64,000 bases of DNA from Nothophaeocryptopus gaeumannii (GCA_031771865.1 JASISA010000010.1:496001-560000); one strand, 5' to 3'; counted from the first letter of the stretch, positions 33,622 to 44,103 are shown. The notes: generated by a model not told the origin, from the sequence alone. Numbers and translations: made by a program.

Positions 33622-35625
33622 TCAACTCGCTTTCAGTTCCTCATCGTCAGAATCATTGTTGTAGTCGTAGCGCTGAAGGTTTCCTTCCTGCAGGGCATGA
33701 GCCAGCTTTTCGACCGTGGGACTATCGTAGACAAGCTTCGCATCGATGGGGGTTTCTGGATTTGAGGCGTTGATGACGCGGACGAGGTTGATGAGTTGGA
33801 GGGAATCTAGACCGTAGGTGAAGAAGTCGTCTATTTCGGGCATGTGGGTTAGTTCGAGTTCGCGGCAGAGGTATCGGGTTATTGAGGCTTTGGTGGATTC
33901 TAAGCTGGAGAGGTCGACGCGTTCGTCGTGCTTTCGGGATGTGAACTGGCCCGTTTGTAAGCTGTCATAGAGTGCGTTAATTTCGTCGATGTACAGTTTG
34001 TTCGCGGCGGCTCGCTGGATAGTGCCCTTTCCTGCTCGGGGCAATGGCTTGTCGGGCGACGTGAAGAAGATGCAGTCTTTGGCGATCCTTCCGTGTTTTA
34101 CGGTCGGCTCGTTACCTCGTTGCACCACCGGCCATACTTTATCCAGTAGATCTTCCTCGGTGGTGTCGTTCGGCTCAATGAGTAGAGCGGCCTGGAACCG
34201 TCCTTGTCCGACGACCAGCGCTCCTTTGACATGAGGCGAAGATGTAATCATACCCTCCAGGGAAACCGGATTCAGCTTTTCTCCGTTACTGAACACGAGG
34301 ATATCGTCCATTCTTGACGCATACTTCCAAAGTCCAGGCTTTCCAGGAACCTTCGTAAACAGATCCTTGGAGCAGAACTCATCAAGTTCCGGAAAACTGA
34401 AAAAGACAGGCTGAGCAACCGCGAACTCAGGGTTTCGCACGATACACATCTCGTGAAGGCCCTCGTCTCTCTCCCTGAACTCATAGCCACCCTGCTTCTC
34501 GTTGAAGCGCATATAAGGCCAGTCGGCTTCTGGCTTCGGTAATGAGGGGGCAGCAATCCACTCCGACGCTCCATAGCCAGCATTCAGCCAGGTGTGTTGG
34601 GCCACCAGCTCACCAGTTGCTTCTGCTAGTGGACCGCCGGCGAAACTGATCCCCTTGAGTTTTGAAAGATTCGCCAGGTACTCTGGGTTCTTGGCTAGAT
34701 CGGTGACAATTGACGGCATAAGTGCGGAGTATTCGACGCGAGCCTTAACGTGAATGGTGTTGACAATGTCGGCAGTGAGCGGCACTGGAGGAGGTAGAAC
34801 GACTGCGCTTTCAACCCAGACTGGCGCGACAAGTCCGTAGATCAGACCCGCAACGTGAAAAGGCGGGAAACTGACCAGTATTCTCTGATTGCCGATTCTC
34901 TGGTAGATCTCGTTGGATTCTAGCAGTTGATAAGCATCATAAGCAGTAAAGCTCCCATGCTTAATCGTAATCAACTTCGGCGTCCCCGTCGATCCAGAGC
35001 TATGTATCTGGAGGAACGGCTTGTAGCAATACTCTTCCCACGTAATATCAAATGGCACATGCGGGACAGGTGTCGGATCCAGTAAAGCCTCCATAGTAGG
35101 GACCGTGAACTTGGCCATAGTCTTCTGCTTCATGATGACCGCGGCCGCAGGGGAAGGCTTCTCCTCGACTAGCAACTTCTCTGCATTGCTTTCTTGCAAG
35201 AGTGAGGCGAACGCTTGGGCGCTGTTTCTTGGTGATACGAGGAACATCTGCAGACCAGTCAACTAATGCTACGACTGCCAGAACGATATCATGCGTACCA
35301 CATAACCTGCTTTCACTGCTGCCATACATAGCAGATGATACCTCAAATCGGCAACAGCGATGTAGACGATACTTTCGAAAGGCCTCTTTGGCGGTCCCAT
35401 CTCCGTGAGTAGCCATGTCGCAAGTCGGTTGATGGCATTGGCGTACACCGCGTACGAGACATCGCGATATCCGTCGGCAGCGTTTTGCGTTATCGGTATT
35501 GAAGCGAATGGTCGCGTGTATTTTGATGTTGCTCGCTCGTCAATGACATGATTCAAGAGTCGTCTTCCACAGTTAGGAGGCGCTGGCGGAGCCTCGCCAT
35601 AGGTTGTTAGCTGCTCTTGTGCCAT
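33622..35625 (-). CDS. NRPS-like adenylation-thiolation protein lacking a release domain
   Basis: Two exons (35625-35299 and 35247-33622) encode 650 residues. The adenylation domain has core A3 HSSGSTGTPKLITIKHGS, then FPPFHVAGLIYGLVAP, A5-like NAGYGASEWIAAP, and a late core with YASRMDDILVFSNGEKLNP. The phosphopantetheine site is FFTYGLDSLQLINLV, with the Ser that would be modified. The protein stops shortly after the carrier helix in an acidic tail (NNDSDDEELKAS). Fungal proteins of this type normally continue into a thioester reductase of about 400 residues and reduce aryl or alkyl acids to aldehydes. Here the matching reductase domain is a separate truncated fragment beyond a transporter gene. 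The acyl substrate cannot be read by eye. The neighbouring hydrolase gene is divergent, with starts 706 bases apart. Confidence 0.88.
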
Positions 35626-36330
35626 GCTTCCATTGACATCAAGTTCTGGAAACGATCCTTTTCATTCTGATTTATTCCATGAAGATGAGGATCTAAAGGA
35701 AGCTCACAAACCAACCCTGCCGAGGATTCAGGAAACATGCATAGAATCAAGCCGTCCACCGGAATGGTAGATGACGCGAGTGCTTCCTAGCACGGACGCC
35801 TGATAAGGTTTTACTTGAGAGTTGGCGAATATACTTGGTCGAACGTTGCGAGCGCTGTCCTCTTCAGTTTTAGAGCTGGTGTATCTGAAGGCAAAAGTCG
35901 TGGTTGAAATTCCAGCGCTCCAGCTGAAGGAATTAGCCTCCACAACGTGTCCGAGGGTCTGAATCCTTTTTCAAGAATAAGGGTGTCTAAGCGAATTGCT
36001 GAATGAGCAGTGGATAGCGCAAGGTACGCAACAGGCAGTAGACAGTCAGTCTTGATTAGCACGGAGGTAAAAGTGTGCTTGCCATGGACTATCCGCATCG
36101 GCGAACTCGTATTCTCCCACGGGGTGGATGCAAAGGCTAGGGAAGTGTCCGAAGAATAGACCAAGGGCTGCAGCAGATGGCGATCTCGTTGGCGCATAAA
36201 ACGCATCTGCAATAGTTCACAAGCATTGCCCGAAATCAACTTGGTCCCAAGGTAATTCATGGTGCTTTGTGAGCTTCGTTGTTTCCAGAAGGCCTCATCT
36301 AATTCGTTCACCTAGAGGCCCGACTCCACC
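35626..36330. promoter_or_regulatory. Shared upstream region of A-T enzyme and alpha/beta-hydrolase
   Basis: Two secondary-metabolism genes start at opposite edges and diverge. A 166-codon minus-strand frame at 35811-36311 is unrecognised and may be chance. A bidirectional cluster promoter is the simplest reading; no operator was assigned. Confidence 0.4.
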
Positions 36331-37731
36331 ATGTCGTCAGCTATCTTCCAGTGCACAGAGCGTGTATCGCCGGCGCAGCATGTCCGCGGCTACTATAGAG
36401 CAACAGTCAACTCCGAGGAAGAAGAACTGCAGCTGGCAATCAAGCAGTATACGCCGCTGGACAACTTGAACCCGCAACCTGGAGATGTGACAATCATAGC
36501 TTGCCATGCCGCCGGTCTTTTCAAGGAGCTCTATGAGCCTCTGTTCAGTGAATTGTACGACGTCTCGAAGAAGTCGAATGGCATATTCCGGATTCGAGGC
36601 ATCTGGATCGCTGATGTCGTAAGCCATGGAAAGAGTGGTGTTCTCAATGAAGGCAGACTAGGCCTGGATAGTAAGTCAGCCGGTACTGTCTGTGAGAGCG
36701 CTATGGATAGTTTCTCACTGTTTACAGTCAATTACGAAGACCATAGTCGAGATCTGCTTCACATGATCAACGTATTTCGAAAGGAGTTGCCAAAGCCACT
36801 TGTTGGGATCGGACACAGTATGGGCGCAGACAACATCCTGCATCTGTCTCTGCTGCACCCACGATTGTTCGACTCCGTGATCTTCGTCGAGTCAATCTTG
36901 AATAAAGAGCATAAGGAAATGAACATGAGCCTCACCGCGTGGCTTACCGCTCGGCCGGATGTATGGGCCAACATGGAGGATGCCATGAAGGATACGAGGA
37001 AGGGCAACTCAATGCGGACCTGGGACAAGCGCGTAGTAGATTTGTGGAAGCAGTATGCGTTCCGTGAGCTGCCTACAATGCTTTATCCTGAGCCTCCGGC
37101 AGACGTGGCCAAGAAGGCGGAAGAGCAGGGAAGCAAGCCAGTGACTCTGTCGACCGCCAAGCATCACGATGTGCGAACGTATGCTCGTGGGATTTTCCCG
37201 AAGCCAGGACAACCACTTGACAGCTTTGAGCGTGATCGCAGGACACATCCAGACATCACTGAAGAGGAGATGAGACTCCGGAAAGAGCCAGTATACCGCC
37301 CAGAATCAGTCACCATGGTCCGCCAACTGCCTAATCTTCGGCCGTCTTGTCTTTTTATCTTCGGTAGCAAGTCTCCGTTGACAGGCTCGTCGGCTCGAGG
37401 GCGTGCGGAGAAGCTGGCGGCGACAGGGACGGCCATTGGAGGCAGCGGTGGTGTTGAAGCTGGAGCGGTAAGAGAGGCCATTGTAGAGGGAGCTGCCCAC
37501 TTTGCACCCTTCGAGCAGCCCAGAGCTATCGCAGAAGTCGCGGCGCCCTGGATCGAGGAGACTGTTGATAAGTGGCGGCAAGCTGTCGAGGAGGAGAATC
37601 AAACGTATGGCAAGCTGAGTACGCGTGAGAAGGCCATGGTAGACGATGACTGGAAGTGGTGGATGAAGGAGTGGTACGTGAGCAGGCCGAAGAGGGAGAA
37701 GGCGGCGCGAGAGAAGGCATCAAAGCTGTAG
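36331..37731 (+). CDS. Peroxisomal alpha/beta-hydrolase, AKT2-like (secondary metabolism)
   Basis: Two exons (36331-36670 and 36728-37731) across a 57-base intron encode 447 residues; the intron is in frame without a stop, so retention would add 19 residues. The nucleophile elbow is VGIGHSMGADN (G-x-S-x-G), and the expected catalytic His lies in EGAAHFAPFEQP. The C-terminus is a perfect type 1 peroxisomal targeting signal, Ser-Lys-Leu. The length, elbow and SKL end match the hydrolases of the Alternaria AK/AF/ACT-toxin loci (AKT2 type), which act in peroxisomes during epoxy-decatrienoate formation. That relation is family resemblance; this gene may act on another product. It is divergent from the adenylation-thiolation gene, supporting membership of one pathway. 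Confidence 0.85.
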   Translation: MSSAIFQCTERVSPAQHVRGYYRATVNSEEEELQLAIKQYTPLDNLNPQPGDVTIIACHAAGLFKELYEPLFSELYDVSKKSNGIFRIRGIWIADVVSHGKSGVLNEGRLGLDSKSAGTVCESAMDSFSLFTVNYEDHSRDLLHMINVFRKELPKPLVGIGHSMGADNILHLSLLHPRLFDSVIFVESILNKEHKEMNMSLTAWLTARPDVWANMEDAMKDTRKGNSMRTWDKRVVDLWKQYAFRELPTMLYPEPPADVAKKAEEQGSKPVTLSTAKHHDVRTYARGIFPKPGQPLDSFERDRRTHPDITEEEMRLRKEPVYRPESVTMVRQLPNLRPSCLFIFGSKSPLTGSSARGRAEKLAATGTAIGGSGGVEAGAVREAIVEGAAHFAPFEQPRAIAEVAAPWIEETVDKWRQAVEEENQTYGKLSTREKAMVDDDWKWWMKEWYVSRPKREKAAREKASKL

Positions 37732-38652
37732 GAGTATGTTCATGTATGAGATGTATGAGAGCACATAGTGTGGAATGGGGAGTACGAGCTACTTGCTTGT
37801 CTCAAATGCTCAGGCCTTTCGTGCTTTCAGCCAATGAGGCGTGAGCACTGCCACCCTCTTCAACCCCATATGAATCATACTCCGTTTCTACACTGTTGCT
37901 TCCCTTTAGCACAACTACGAACCATTGTCCCCAAAAGGACACCCGCTCCCTTATGGTAACTTGTCCTCCACAGCGATCGACGGAGCCCTGCGAAGCACCT
38001 AAAGATGTATCCCCAAGGATCCGCCGGCTGCGCTATCGTTCTCCAGGCGTAGTTCTGTAGCATCTTCCAGAGCAGAACAGAGCCAGAGAACTGAGAGCAA
38101 ACCCAAAACTTGCACATATATTCCTTTTCGACCTCATGGGAAAGCGATAGAGGGACGTAGACACTTGGCCAGCACAATCGAAGTCCCCGGCCATACATTC
38201 TCAGCATACTCCTCAAGCTGTCGAAGGATGGTAGTAGAAAGTCGAAGAAGCGTTGCACTTTGACTCAACAGCAAGTAAGTGTACGTGGCATCATGAGCTG
38301 ACATTCATAAGACGGCCTCGATGTGCGATGGTGAATGAGCTTAACCTCGAATTATTCACACCATCTCTCTTTGATTGTCAATATTCAGCATATGAATCGT
38401 GAAAGCCGCAGAATCACGATCATTCACCACCGTCCGAGGCACCACGTGCTCCTCTTCGCTTTTATCTCCTACCTCGCGGCGACAAGAGCAACTTGGTCAT
38501 AACCACAGACACCAGATCGATCGACTCCAAGCAAGTCTACAGATATTCAAACTTCCACTATAACACATACATCGACCGACTCTCAAAGCCAACACAGTAA
38601 CCCTCGACACAACATATCCTCCATATCCACCGCCATCCTCGACACCATAACA
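37732..38652. other. Intergenic region
   Basis: No recognisable gene. A 127-codon minus-strand frame at 37875-38258 has no motif. From about 38450 the sequence becomes C/A-rich with few G, a typical leader of highly expressed or housekeeping genes in filamentous fungi. Confidence 0.45.
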
Positions 38653-38999
38653 ATGGCCATCCTCTTCTACAAATGCAACGAAGGCGCTATGCTCGCCCTA
38701 ATCGGCCTCTTCATCTTCTTCCTCGGCCTCGTTACGGCCTTTGTCTCACAGAACGTCATCTACTCCACTCTGCCAATGACTGCACTCGGGGTCTTCTTAA
38801 TGACTCTGCCGCTTACGAACCAGTTCAATGAGTCGCTCGATCTAGGTATACATGACCGCAGAAGCTTCGGGGACAGAGTTGCTGACTCGAATTTGCAGGT
38901 TTCGTGGGGAACAAGGGATGGAGGGAGGGACCGAATCATGAGGGGAGAAGAGAGCAGGAGAAGAAGGAGAGGAGGATGCGTAGAAGAGGAAGAAAATGA
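38653..38999 (+). CDS. Small membrane protein, hypothetical
   Basis: The first exon (38653 to about 38845) encodes a 64-residue segment with two close hydrophobic stretches (ALIGLFIFFLGLVTAF and STLPMTALGVFLMTLPL). A GTATAC donor and a TTTGCAG acceptor near 38898 join it to a short, very basic tail (GFVGNKGWREGP then many Glu/Arg/Lys) ending at 38997-38999. The spliced product is about 97 residues. Reading through instead gives a longer arginine-rich frame to 39120, which looks less natural. A long C/A-rich leader precedes it. Family unknown; probably an integral membrane protein. Confidence 0.5.
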
Positions 39000-39429
39000 G
39001 TGGGTTGGAAAATGCACGCATGGGTGGACGCTGCTTTTCGGGTTGAAGCAACCTGAAAGCATGTCCTGGCGCAGATTGGTCAGAGGCGGCAGCAGAAGCA
39101 GGCGAGAACCTGAGTGGTGAGCCTTTGTGGGTCGAAGTTTAGGAGCTGCGATTACGGGCATAGACTTGGATTTCACCCTGGCTAGGACTGGAGACTACTG
39201 AATGCCCCTATTGCACTTGGATCTTCTCGCGCAAGACGTGCTCGCTCGTTCACCCGATATCCTATGCATCATCGCCGTCATGTGTCTCGAGATCTGGCCA
39301 CCATTCATGGTTTCTAGCCGCTCTATCGTCCCATAGGCTACCTTGGAATGGAGTAACCAGTCTCGGTCGATCACTTTGTTCCGTACTCCTCCATCCGACT
39401 CTCGATCGCCCGAAGCACCTCCTCTCCAG
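39000..39429. other. Intergenic region
   Basis: Nothing recognisable between the small membrane protein and the F-box-like remnant. Confidence 0.4.
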
Positions 39430-40075
39430 TCACGTTGATCTTGCGACCCTCTTCCAAGCGTACCAATTCTGCAAATCCCGACGCACCTCTAACACTAGCC
39501 AAGTTGGGATCCCCGCAGAACCATCGACGTGATTTTGAACATGGTCGAGGTTAATGCCGGTGTGCTGATCCGGAGCCTCGAGGAAGTGCGAATGGTCGGA
39601 GATGCAGTTGTCAATGACCATACTCTTCACCAGCGGCTGTGTGAACAGCATCCTTCTCCACGATGCGGTATGATGCCAAGCACTCGATGCCAAAGTCACT
39701 CCCAAGTCTGCAAAATGATACAGCCAGCGCAGACGGGACCGCACGACAGGATTCAGGAAGACCTTGTATTGGCAGTGGTAATAATTGTCCCGCGCCCAAC
39801 GTGGCGTCTTTGTTGATTCATGATCGGTATCGGCTCTGCAAGCCTCGATGGTTGCGCAATCGCCGGCGTCATGGTCGATAGCACGCAGTGAGCCGTCGGT
39901 AGTCGGGCGGAAGATGAGTGTGCTTGCTGGAGACTTGGAGAGTCATCGATGACCGCCTTTCAAGTACGAGAAACGCGTTGAACGAGTAGAACTTCAAGCA
40001 TTGGTGATTCGAGGAAGATCTTCTCGTGAAGTTCAGGCACTGCAAGTGTCTTGGCTGTAGGGGTGTATGCCTAGC
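39430..40075 (-). pseudogene. Decayed F-box-like domain protein
   Basis: On the minus strand, after a plausible intron acceptor near 40076, the frame reads KTLAVPELHEKIFLESPM and LLVQRVSRT, then a TGA at 39960-39962 where family members have Trp, then KAVIDDSPSLQQA. This is the F-box-like N-terminus of a family expanded in Mycosphaerella-like and related fungi. The frame shifts near 39918. It then runs on with IFRPTTDGSLRAID, NPVVRSRLRWLYHF and ASWRRMLFTQPLVKSM to 39430. Intact members are thought to bind Skp1 and select substrates for ubiquitination. One stop and one frameshift disable the gene. The first exon was not identified. Confidence 0.68.
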
Positions 40076-41121
40076 GATCTGTCAGTTACAGGAAACGTTT
40101 TCGATGCGCGCGCGCGATCTACCATCTGGAGCAGAATGATTGTGTATTTCAACGAGAAAGCGTTCCTTGGCGCTGGTTTTTGTGGATGGCGAAGTCGAGC
40201 TCAAACGCAACAGAAGCTGTCGTTTGCTCCCGCTTGTCTTGGCGTAAGCTTGGACCAAGCACAAACGCCGCATGTGAGAGAGTGGAACATCATGCGCTGT
40301 GCACTGAAAAAGGCTTCATTCATTCACGACGCCCGAGTCGTTGACTTTCGGAAAGAGCTTTGCAGGGGAATACCACCTGTAAACATGCAACAGCCAACCA
40401 ACGGCCATTGCTGCAAAACGATGAAGGAAATCCCGAGAGCAGGTCGGATCGATTCCATGTAGCAAAAGAATACCTTTGGGGAACGCCGGATTCGAACCAA
40501 CATCCCAACCCAGCGGGAAGCTCGCGCGCGGGTATTCACACAAAGAGCACAACACCTGGGCGCGAGTCTGCCGCAGGATTGAATCTTACTATTGAGACCA
40601 GGACCCCTTTGAATTGCGATTGGAGGAGAAAAAGGGGTTCTGTTTGTATCAGTAGCTTGAGGAGCGAACGGGAGATTCTGGATCCCTCACTCGGTGGGCA
40701 CCCTATGCCAAGTCGTTTCCAGACTCTCGAGTGTCCCAACCATGGGCTGCAATCGAAAGCCCCAGGACATTGGAAATAGCAAGCGGTAGCATTGATCGTC
40801 CACCTTTCTTCACGGCCATCTCCCTTTTCAAGCTTTCACTCACATCGCGCCTGACTTTCACATGGCCCGAACTCCCTCCGTAGGCATCGCCGCTCTCCGC
40901 TACAAATGCCGCCCTTCTCTTCTCCGTCTGCCAACTTTCGATTTCCAACAACGTCGGCGATCCCGCAACCCCACGTCAACAATACCACAGACATACACAC
41001 AGCAACAACCACCCACCACCAGCCGCACCCCATCGAAAACACCACTTCCACCACATCTTAACATTTCAACTGTCCCTATCACTCTCAGACCTCCCTGACT
41101 TCCTCCTCTCCTACCTTTACA
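40076..41121. other. Intergenic region holding a tRNA-like element
   Basis: No protein-coding gene was recognised. A tRNA-like sequence lies at 40477-40607 on the minus strand and is listed separately. The final 250 bases before 41122 are strongly C/A-rich, the leader of the next small gene. Confidence 0.45.
40477..40607 (-). tRNA. Possible intron-containing tRNA or tRNA pseudogene (Pro-like D arm)
   Basis: The minus strand shows a T-arm GTTGG-TTCGAAT-CCGGC, then GTTCCCC and A73, and a TTTT run about 10 bases after the end, as expected for Pol III. Upstream, GGGGTCC could be the 5' acceptor strand, with 5 of 7 pairs and two mismatches. It is followed by a D-arm (GTCT..AGAT) of the type seen in tRNA-Pro. 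A five-pair anticodon stem CAATC/GGTTG is possible if about 54 bases are intron. The loop would read CTGCGG.., giving a GCG anticodon that eukaryotes do not normally use. The mismatches and odd anticodon favour a pseudogene or a wrong fold. Confidence 0.3.
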
Positions 41122-41317
41122 ATGGATATCATCTTCGCAGTCTACCTCATACACTACCTTGTGGTCTTATACTTGGCCGTCGTCCTCCTTGGCGTGTGGT
41201 ACCTCTTCTCGAATCTTCTGCCGGAGGACAAGCTCTTCTACAGAACCAGTGAGTGCTCGAAGTCGATCGGAGATCCCGAGCAAAGATACTGACGAACAAT
41301 ACCTAGTGGTAGACTAA
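41122..41317 (+). CDS. 46-residue membrane microprotein
   Basis: Two exons (41122-41248 and 41307-41317) across a 58-base GT..AG intron encode 45-46 residues: a single hydrophobic segment (VYLIHYLVVLYLAVVLLGVW) then a short polar tail ending FYRTMVD. The start follows a long C/A-rich leader ending in a good ATG context (ttacaATGG). The size, single helix and spliced structure recall small respiratory-chain or ER membrane subunits, but I cannot name a family. The clean intron and strong leader suggest expression. Confidence 0.45.
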
Positions 41318-42007
41318 AGCCAAGGAGGATGAAGGAGCTTGAGAGCATTCAGCATACGGCGGGTTCGAGGAGATGAGCAGCCTCTGTGAGGTTGTGAGGT
41401 ATGATTTCGAAAATTGTGGCTTCAAGCGAAACAGATTCCTGGCGGAGAGGCCCAGAGCCCTCTCATCTCGAGCTCTATGCTCTCATCTTCGCAATCAGTA
41501 AATCAAGAGCATTCTCCGCTGAGCGAGAGCGTCGACATCGAAATAGCTGGAGCAAATCAGACGATACTGAACTCGTAACTCCGTGTAGATGATACACCTC
41601 CAGACTATGTCTGTACTGACCAGTAGTTTTGTCTCTCGAGCTGCATTCTTTGCCTTCAAGCTCGCAATCAGCAGGTCGAGAGCACCTTTCTCTAAACGGG
41701 CATATCGACCTTCATCAGAATGACCAAAGCCCAGCGGAGTACATTCGTGATGCCGTGAAGAGGGTCCATCCACGCAGAGCAGTGGCTTCTCGTCTCTCAA
41801 GCCAGACTCTGCGCAACCACTATCGGGACTGATGAGTTGAGGGTGATCCGCTCAGTTCGACACATCCAAAGAAGGGTCAGTCTGGCTGATTGGGATGGGA
41901 CCAGGATTGGCAGTTCTGTATGAGAGGCTGTTCACGAACGTAATCTGGGATTAAGTAGTACATGTCTGGTCGTTTAGATACGCCACTGTCTGCATCTTCA
42001 GGACATC
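41318..42007. other. Intergenic region
   Basis: No gene was recognised. Two similar phrases containing tcgcaatcag(t/c)a and ctcgagct occur at about 41460-41505 and 41635-41685, suggesting a weak local duplication. Confidence 0.4.
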
Positions 42008-42640
42008 CTAAGCTGACTTACAACTCTGTTTGCAACTCGCTTTGACAGGTTTCAGACCTTCTTTGCCAACCTCTACTGTCCAATTCAGTTCCTTGATGCC
42101 CTGGTTCAACAGTATAGGCCCAATATTGGCCTCTCTCAGAGTCTTGTAGATCTTCTTGGTCTCATTGTCAACGAACATGATCGTAATGCCTCTTGTTGGC
42201 AACGGGGTCGTTCCAAATTCCCAGTACCAGGTAATAGTATCACAGCTGTGGCTCCTGAACAGCGTAGTGACTGAATGAACAGGCGCGAACGAGCCGTGTT
42301 GCTCGATGACTTCAGTGAGGTTGTGGGCCAATGTAGAGTTCAGCTGTTCACCTTGTCAGTGCTTGATCTTGCGCGAATGGACTATTCTAAGCATCACCGG
42401 CTTATGAGCAACGAAGCTCAGACTGTCCGACTGCGTAGTGATATCCTCGGCATTAACATCGTATTGAATGGATTGATTCCTTGGTTTCTCTACCAGATAC
42501 TTCGTGTAGAGATCAATGAAGCGATCTCGCTCCGCATCGGTCAAGCAGGTTGCCTTGGGAGTCTCATCCTGCTTTGCGGCCACGCCAAGGAGGGCACTTG
42601 CGGCGTATAGAGGCAGCCAGACGATGCTTGCCGCTCTCAT
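42008..42640 (-). CDS. Small secreted NTF2-like protein
   Basis: Two exons (42640-42398 and 42343-42008) separated by a 54-base intron encode 192 residues. A signal peptide (MRAASIVWLPLYAASALLGVA) is followed by a domain whose helices and strands (CLTDAERDRFIDLYTKYL, SHSCDTITWYWEFGTTP, RGITIMFVDNETKKIYKT) fit the NTF2-like/SnoaL-like secreted proteins common in plant-associated Dothideomycetes. It ends with a short tail containing two Cys. The role is unknown; small size, secretion and cysteines make it an effector candidate by inference only. The gene looks intact. Confidence 0.68.
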
Positions 42641-43510
42641 GTTTTCCAGTTGGTCGAGCCGTGACTTGGACGAAGGGGACGGACAGCAGTGCGCCGAAGA
42701 AGAAAGCGATGGGAGAAGCGGCCAGTTTGAAGCCTTTCACGACGCGCGCGCTGTTTGAAGTGAGTCCGAAAGAGCAGGGTCAGCGGCATACATTAAGCCA
42801 GGCGAAGGCCTCCTGCGGGAGTTGTGCGAAGTTAGAGATTAGCGTGGTAGATCAGCAAAGCATACTCAGCTGATGAGCAGGTATGAATCTCTTATATGAG
42901 TGATAGAAGCTAGGACGTCGGGCAGCCACTTCGCTTCGCATGACGGCATGTGCGAGGTTCAGGTATGAGCTCCCACGTCAAATGAGGAGTTGTGTAAGGT
43001 GAGCAGCAAAGGAATGTTGTCATGACCTCTGAAATTCTTGCAGGGTCCTCCAGGATGATATCGGAGCTTTGCAGTCTTGATGCCAGTAGAGATGTTTCAA
43101 CCAGGGTATTGTCTCGCTGGAGTGACGAGTCGGCGCAATGTTGGACACGATGATCAGGGTTGCACGTTGATGTTCCTCATCCATCGACAGGTTCAAATGG
43201 CTTTATCCGTGAAAGGATGCATAAGATGAAAGCTGCAAGTCATAGAAGTGAGGCATTCTGGGCGGATACAATGCGACGCGGTTGCTGCGATCAAGGATAA
43301 CTCATGTGATAGGGAGAGGGTGAGAGGGAGGCGTGACTCGAGAGTGCCTGAGGACATCTCCCCGCAGAAAGAGACTAGCGCGCCAAGCCCACGATAGTCG
43401 GCCCGAGCTGGTGGTTTTCGCGAAATCAACTCGAACTTTCGCTTGCTCTCCATCACTCTAAGTCTGAGAAGGTACGACAACACCGGAGACAACATCCATC
43501 AACCGACACA
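42641..43510. other. Intergenic region
   Basis: No gene was recognised between the secreted protein and ribosomal protein eL30; the last 100 bases are the eL30 promoter and leader (cttgctctccatcactc). Confidence 0.45.
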
Positions 43511-44103
43511 ATGGCACCAAAGAAGAGCACCAAGGCCTCCGACAACATCAACGCCAAGCTTGCGCTGACTATCAAGGTGCGCTATCGCCTTCACACGCCT
43601 ACACCAGCACGATCGGTATACTAATAAGTGGTATAGTCCGGCAAGGTCACTCTTGGCTACAAGTCGACCCTCAAGTCGCTGCGCTCTGGCAAGGCTAAGC
43701 TCGTCATCATCGCCGGCAACACCCCACCTCTGAGGAAGTCTGAGCTCGAGTGTACGTTGGCAGAAGACAATAGCGGGCACAGAAGGACACGGGACTGATG
43801 GGATACCACAGACTACAGCATGTTGGCCAAGACCGCTGTCCACCATTTCTCTGGCAACAACGTAAGTCTTTGACAATGATACGAGCACCTGGCGAAGGAG
43901 TCTCTTGTGGCTCTGGAGGGTGCGCTCTCTTGAGCCCTGAGAAGAAGCTGCCGTAGCTGGGTAGCTTTGGAGGGAAGCAGAATACTGACTTGACACCTAC
44001 ACAGATCGAGCTTGGTACCGCCTGCGGTAAGCTCTTCCGCTGCTCGACAATGGCCATTCTCGATGCTGGTGACTCCGACATCCTCAGCACCACCCCAGCA
44101 TAA
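43511..44103 (+). CDS. RPL30: 60S ribosomal protein eL30
   Basis: Four short exons (43511-43576, 43637-43751, 43812-43861, 44005-44103) encode 109 residues, the normal eL30 length. The sequence starts MAPKKSTKASDNINAKLAL, contains VTLGYKSTLKSLRSGKAKL and IIAGNTPPLRKSELEYY, then the conserved HHFSGNNIELGTACGKLFR and the C-terminal DAGDSDIL. eL30 is a large-subunit protein near the subunit interface, and in yeast binds its own transcript. All introns have GT..AG ends, and the last is 143 bases. The exons are too short to stand out as long open frames. Confidence 0.97.

Noticed and set aside
35811..36311. 166-codon minus-strand frame between the A-T enzyme and hydrolase genes
   Set aside because: No motif, lies in the shared promoter of two divergent genes, and composition looks non-coding.
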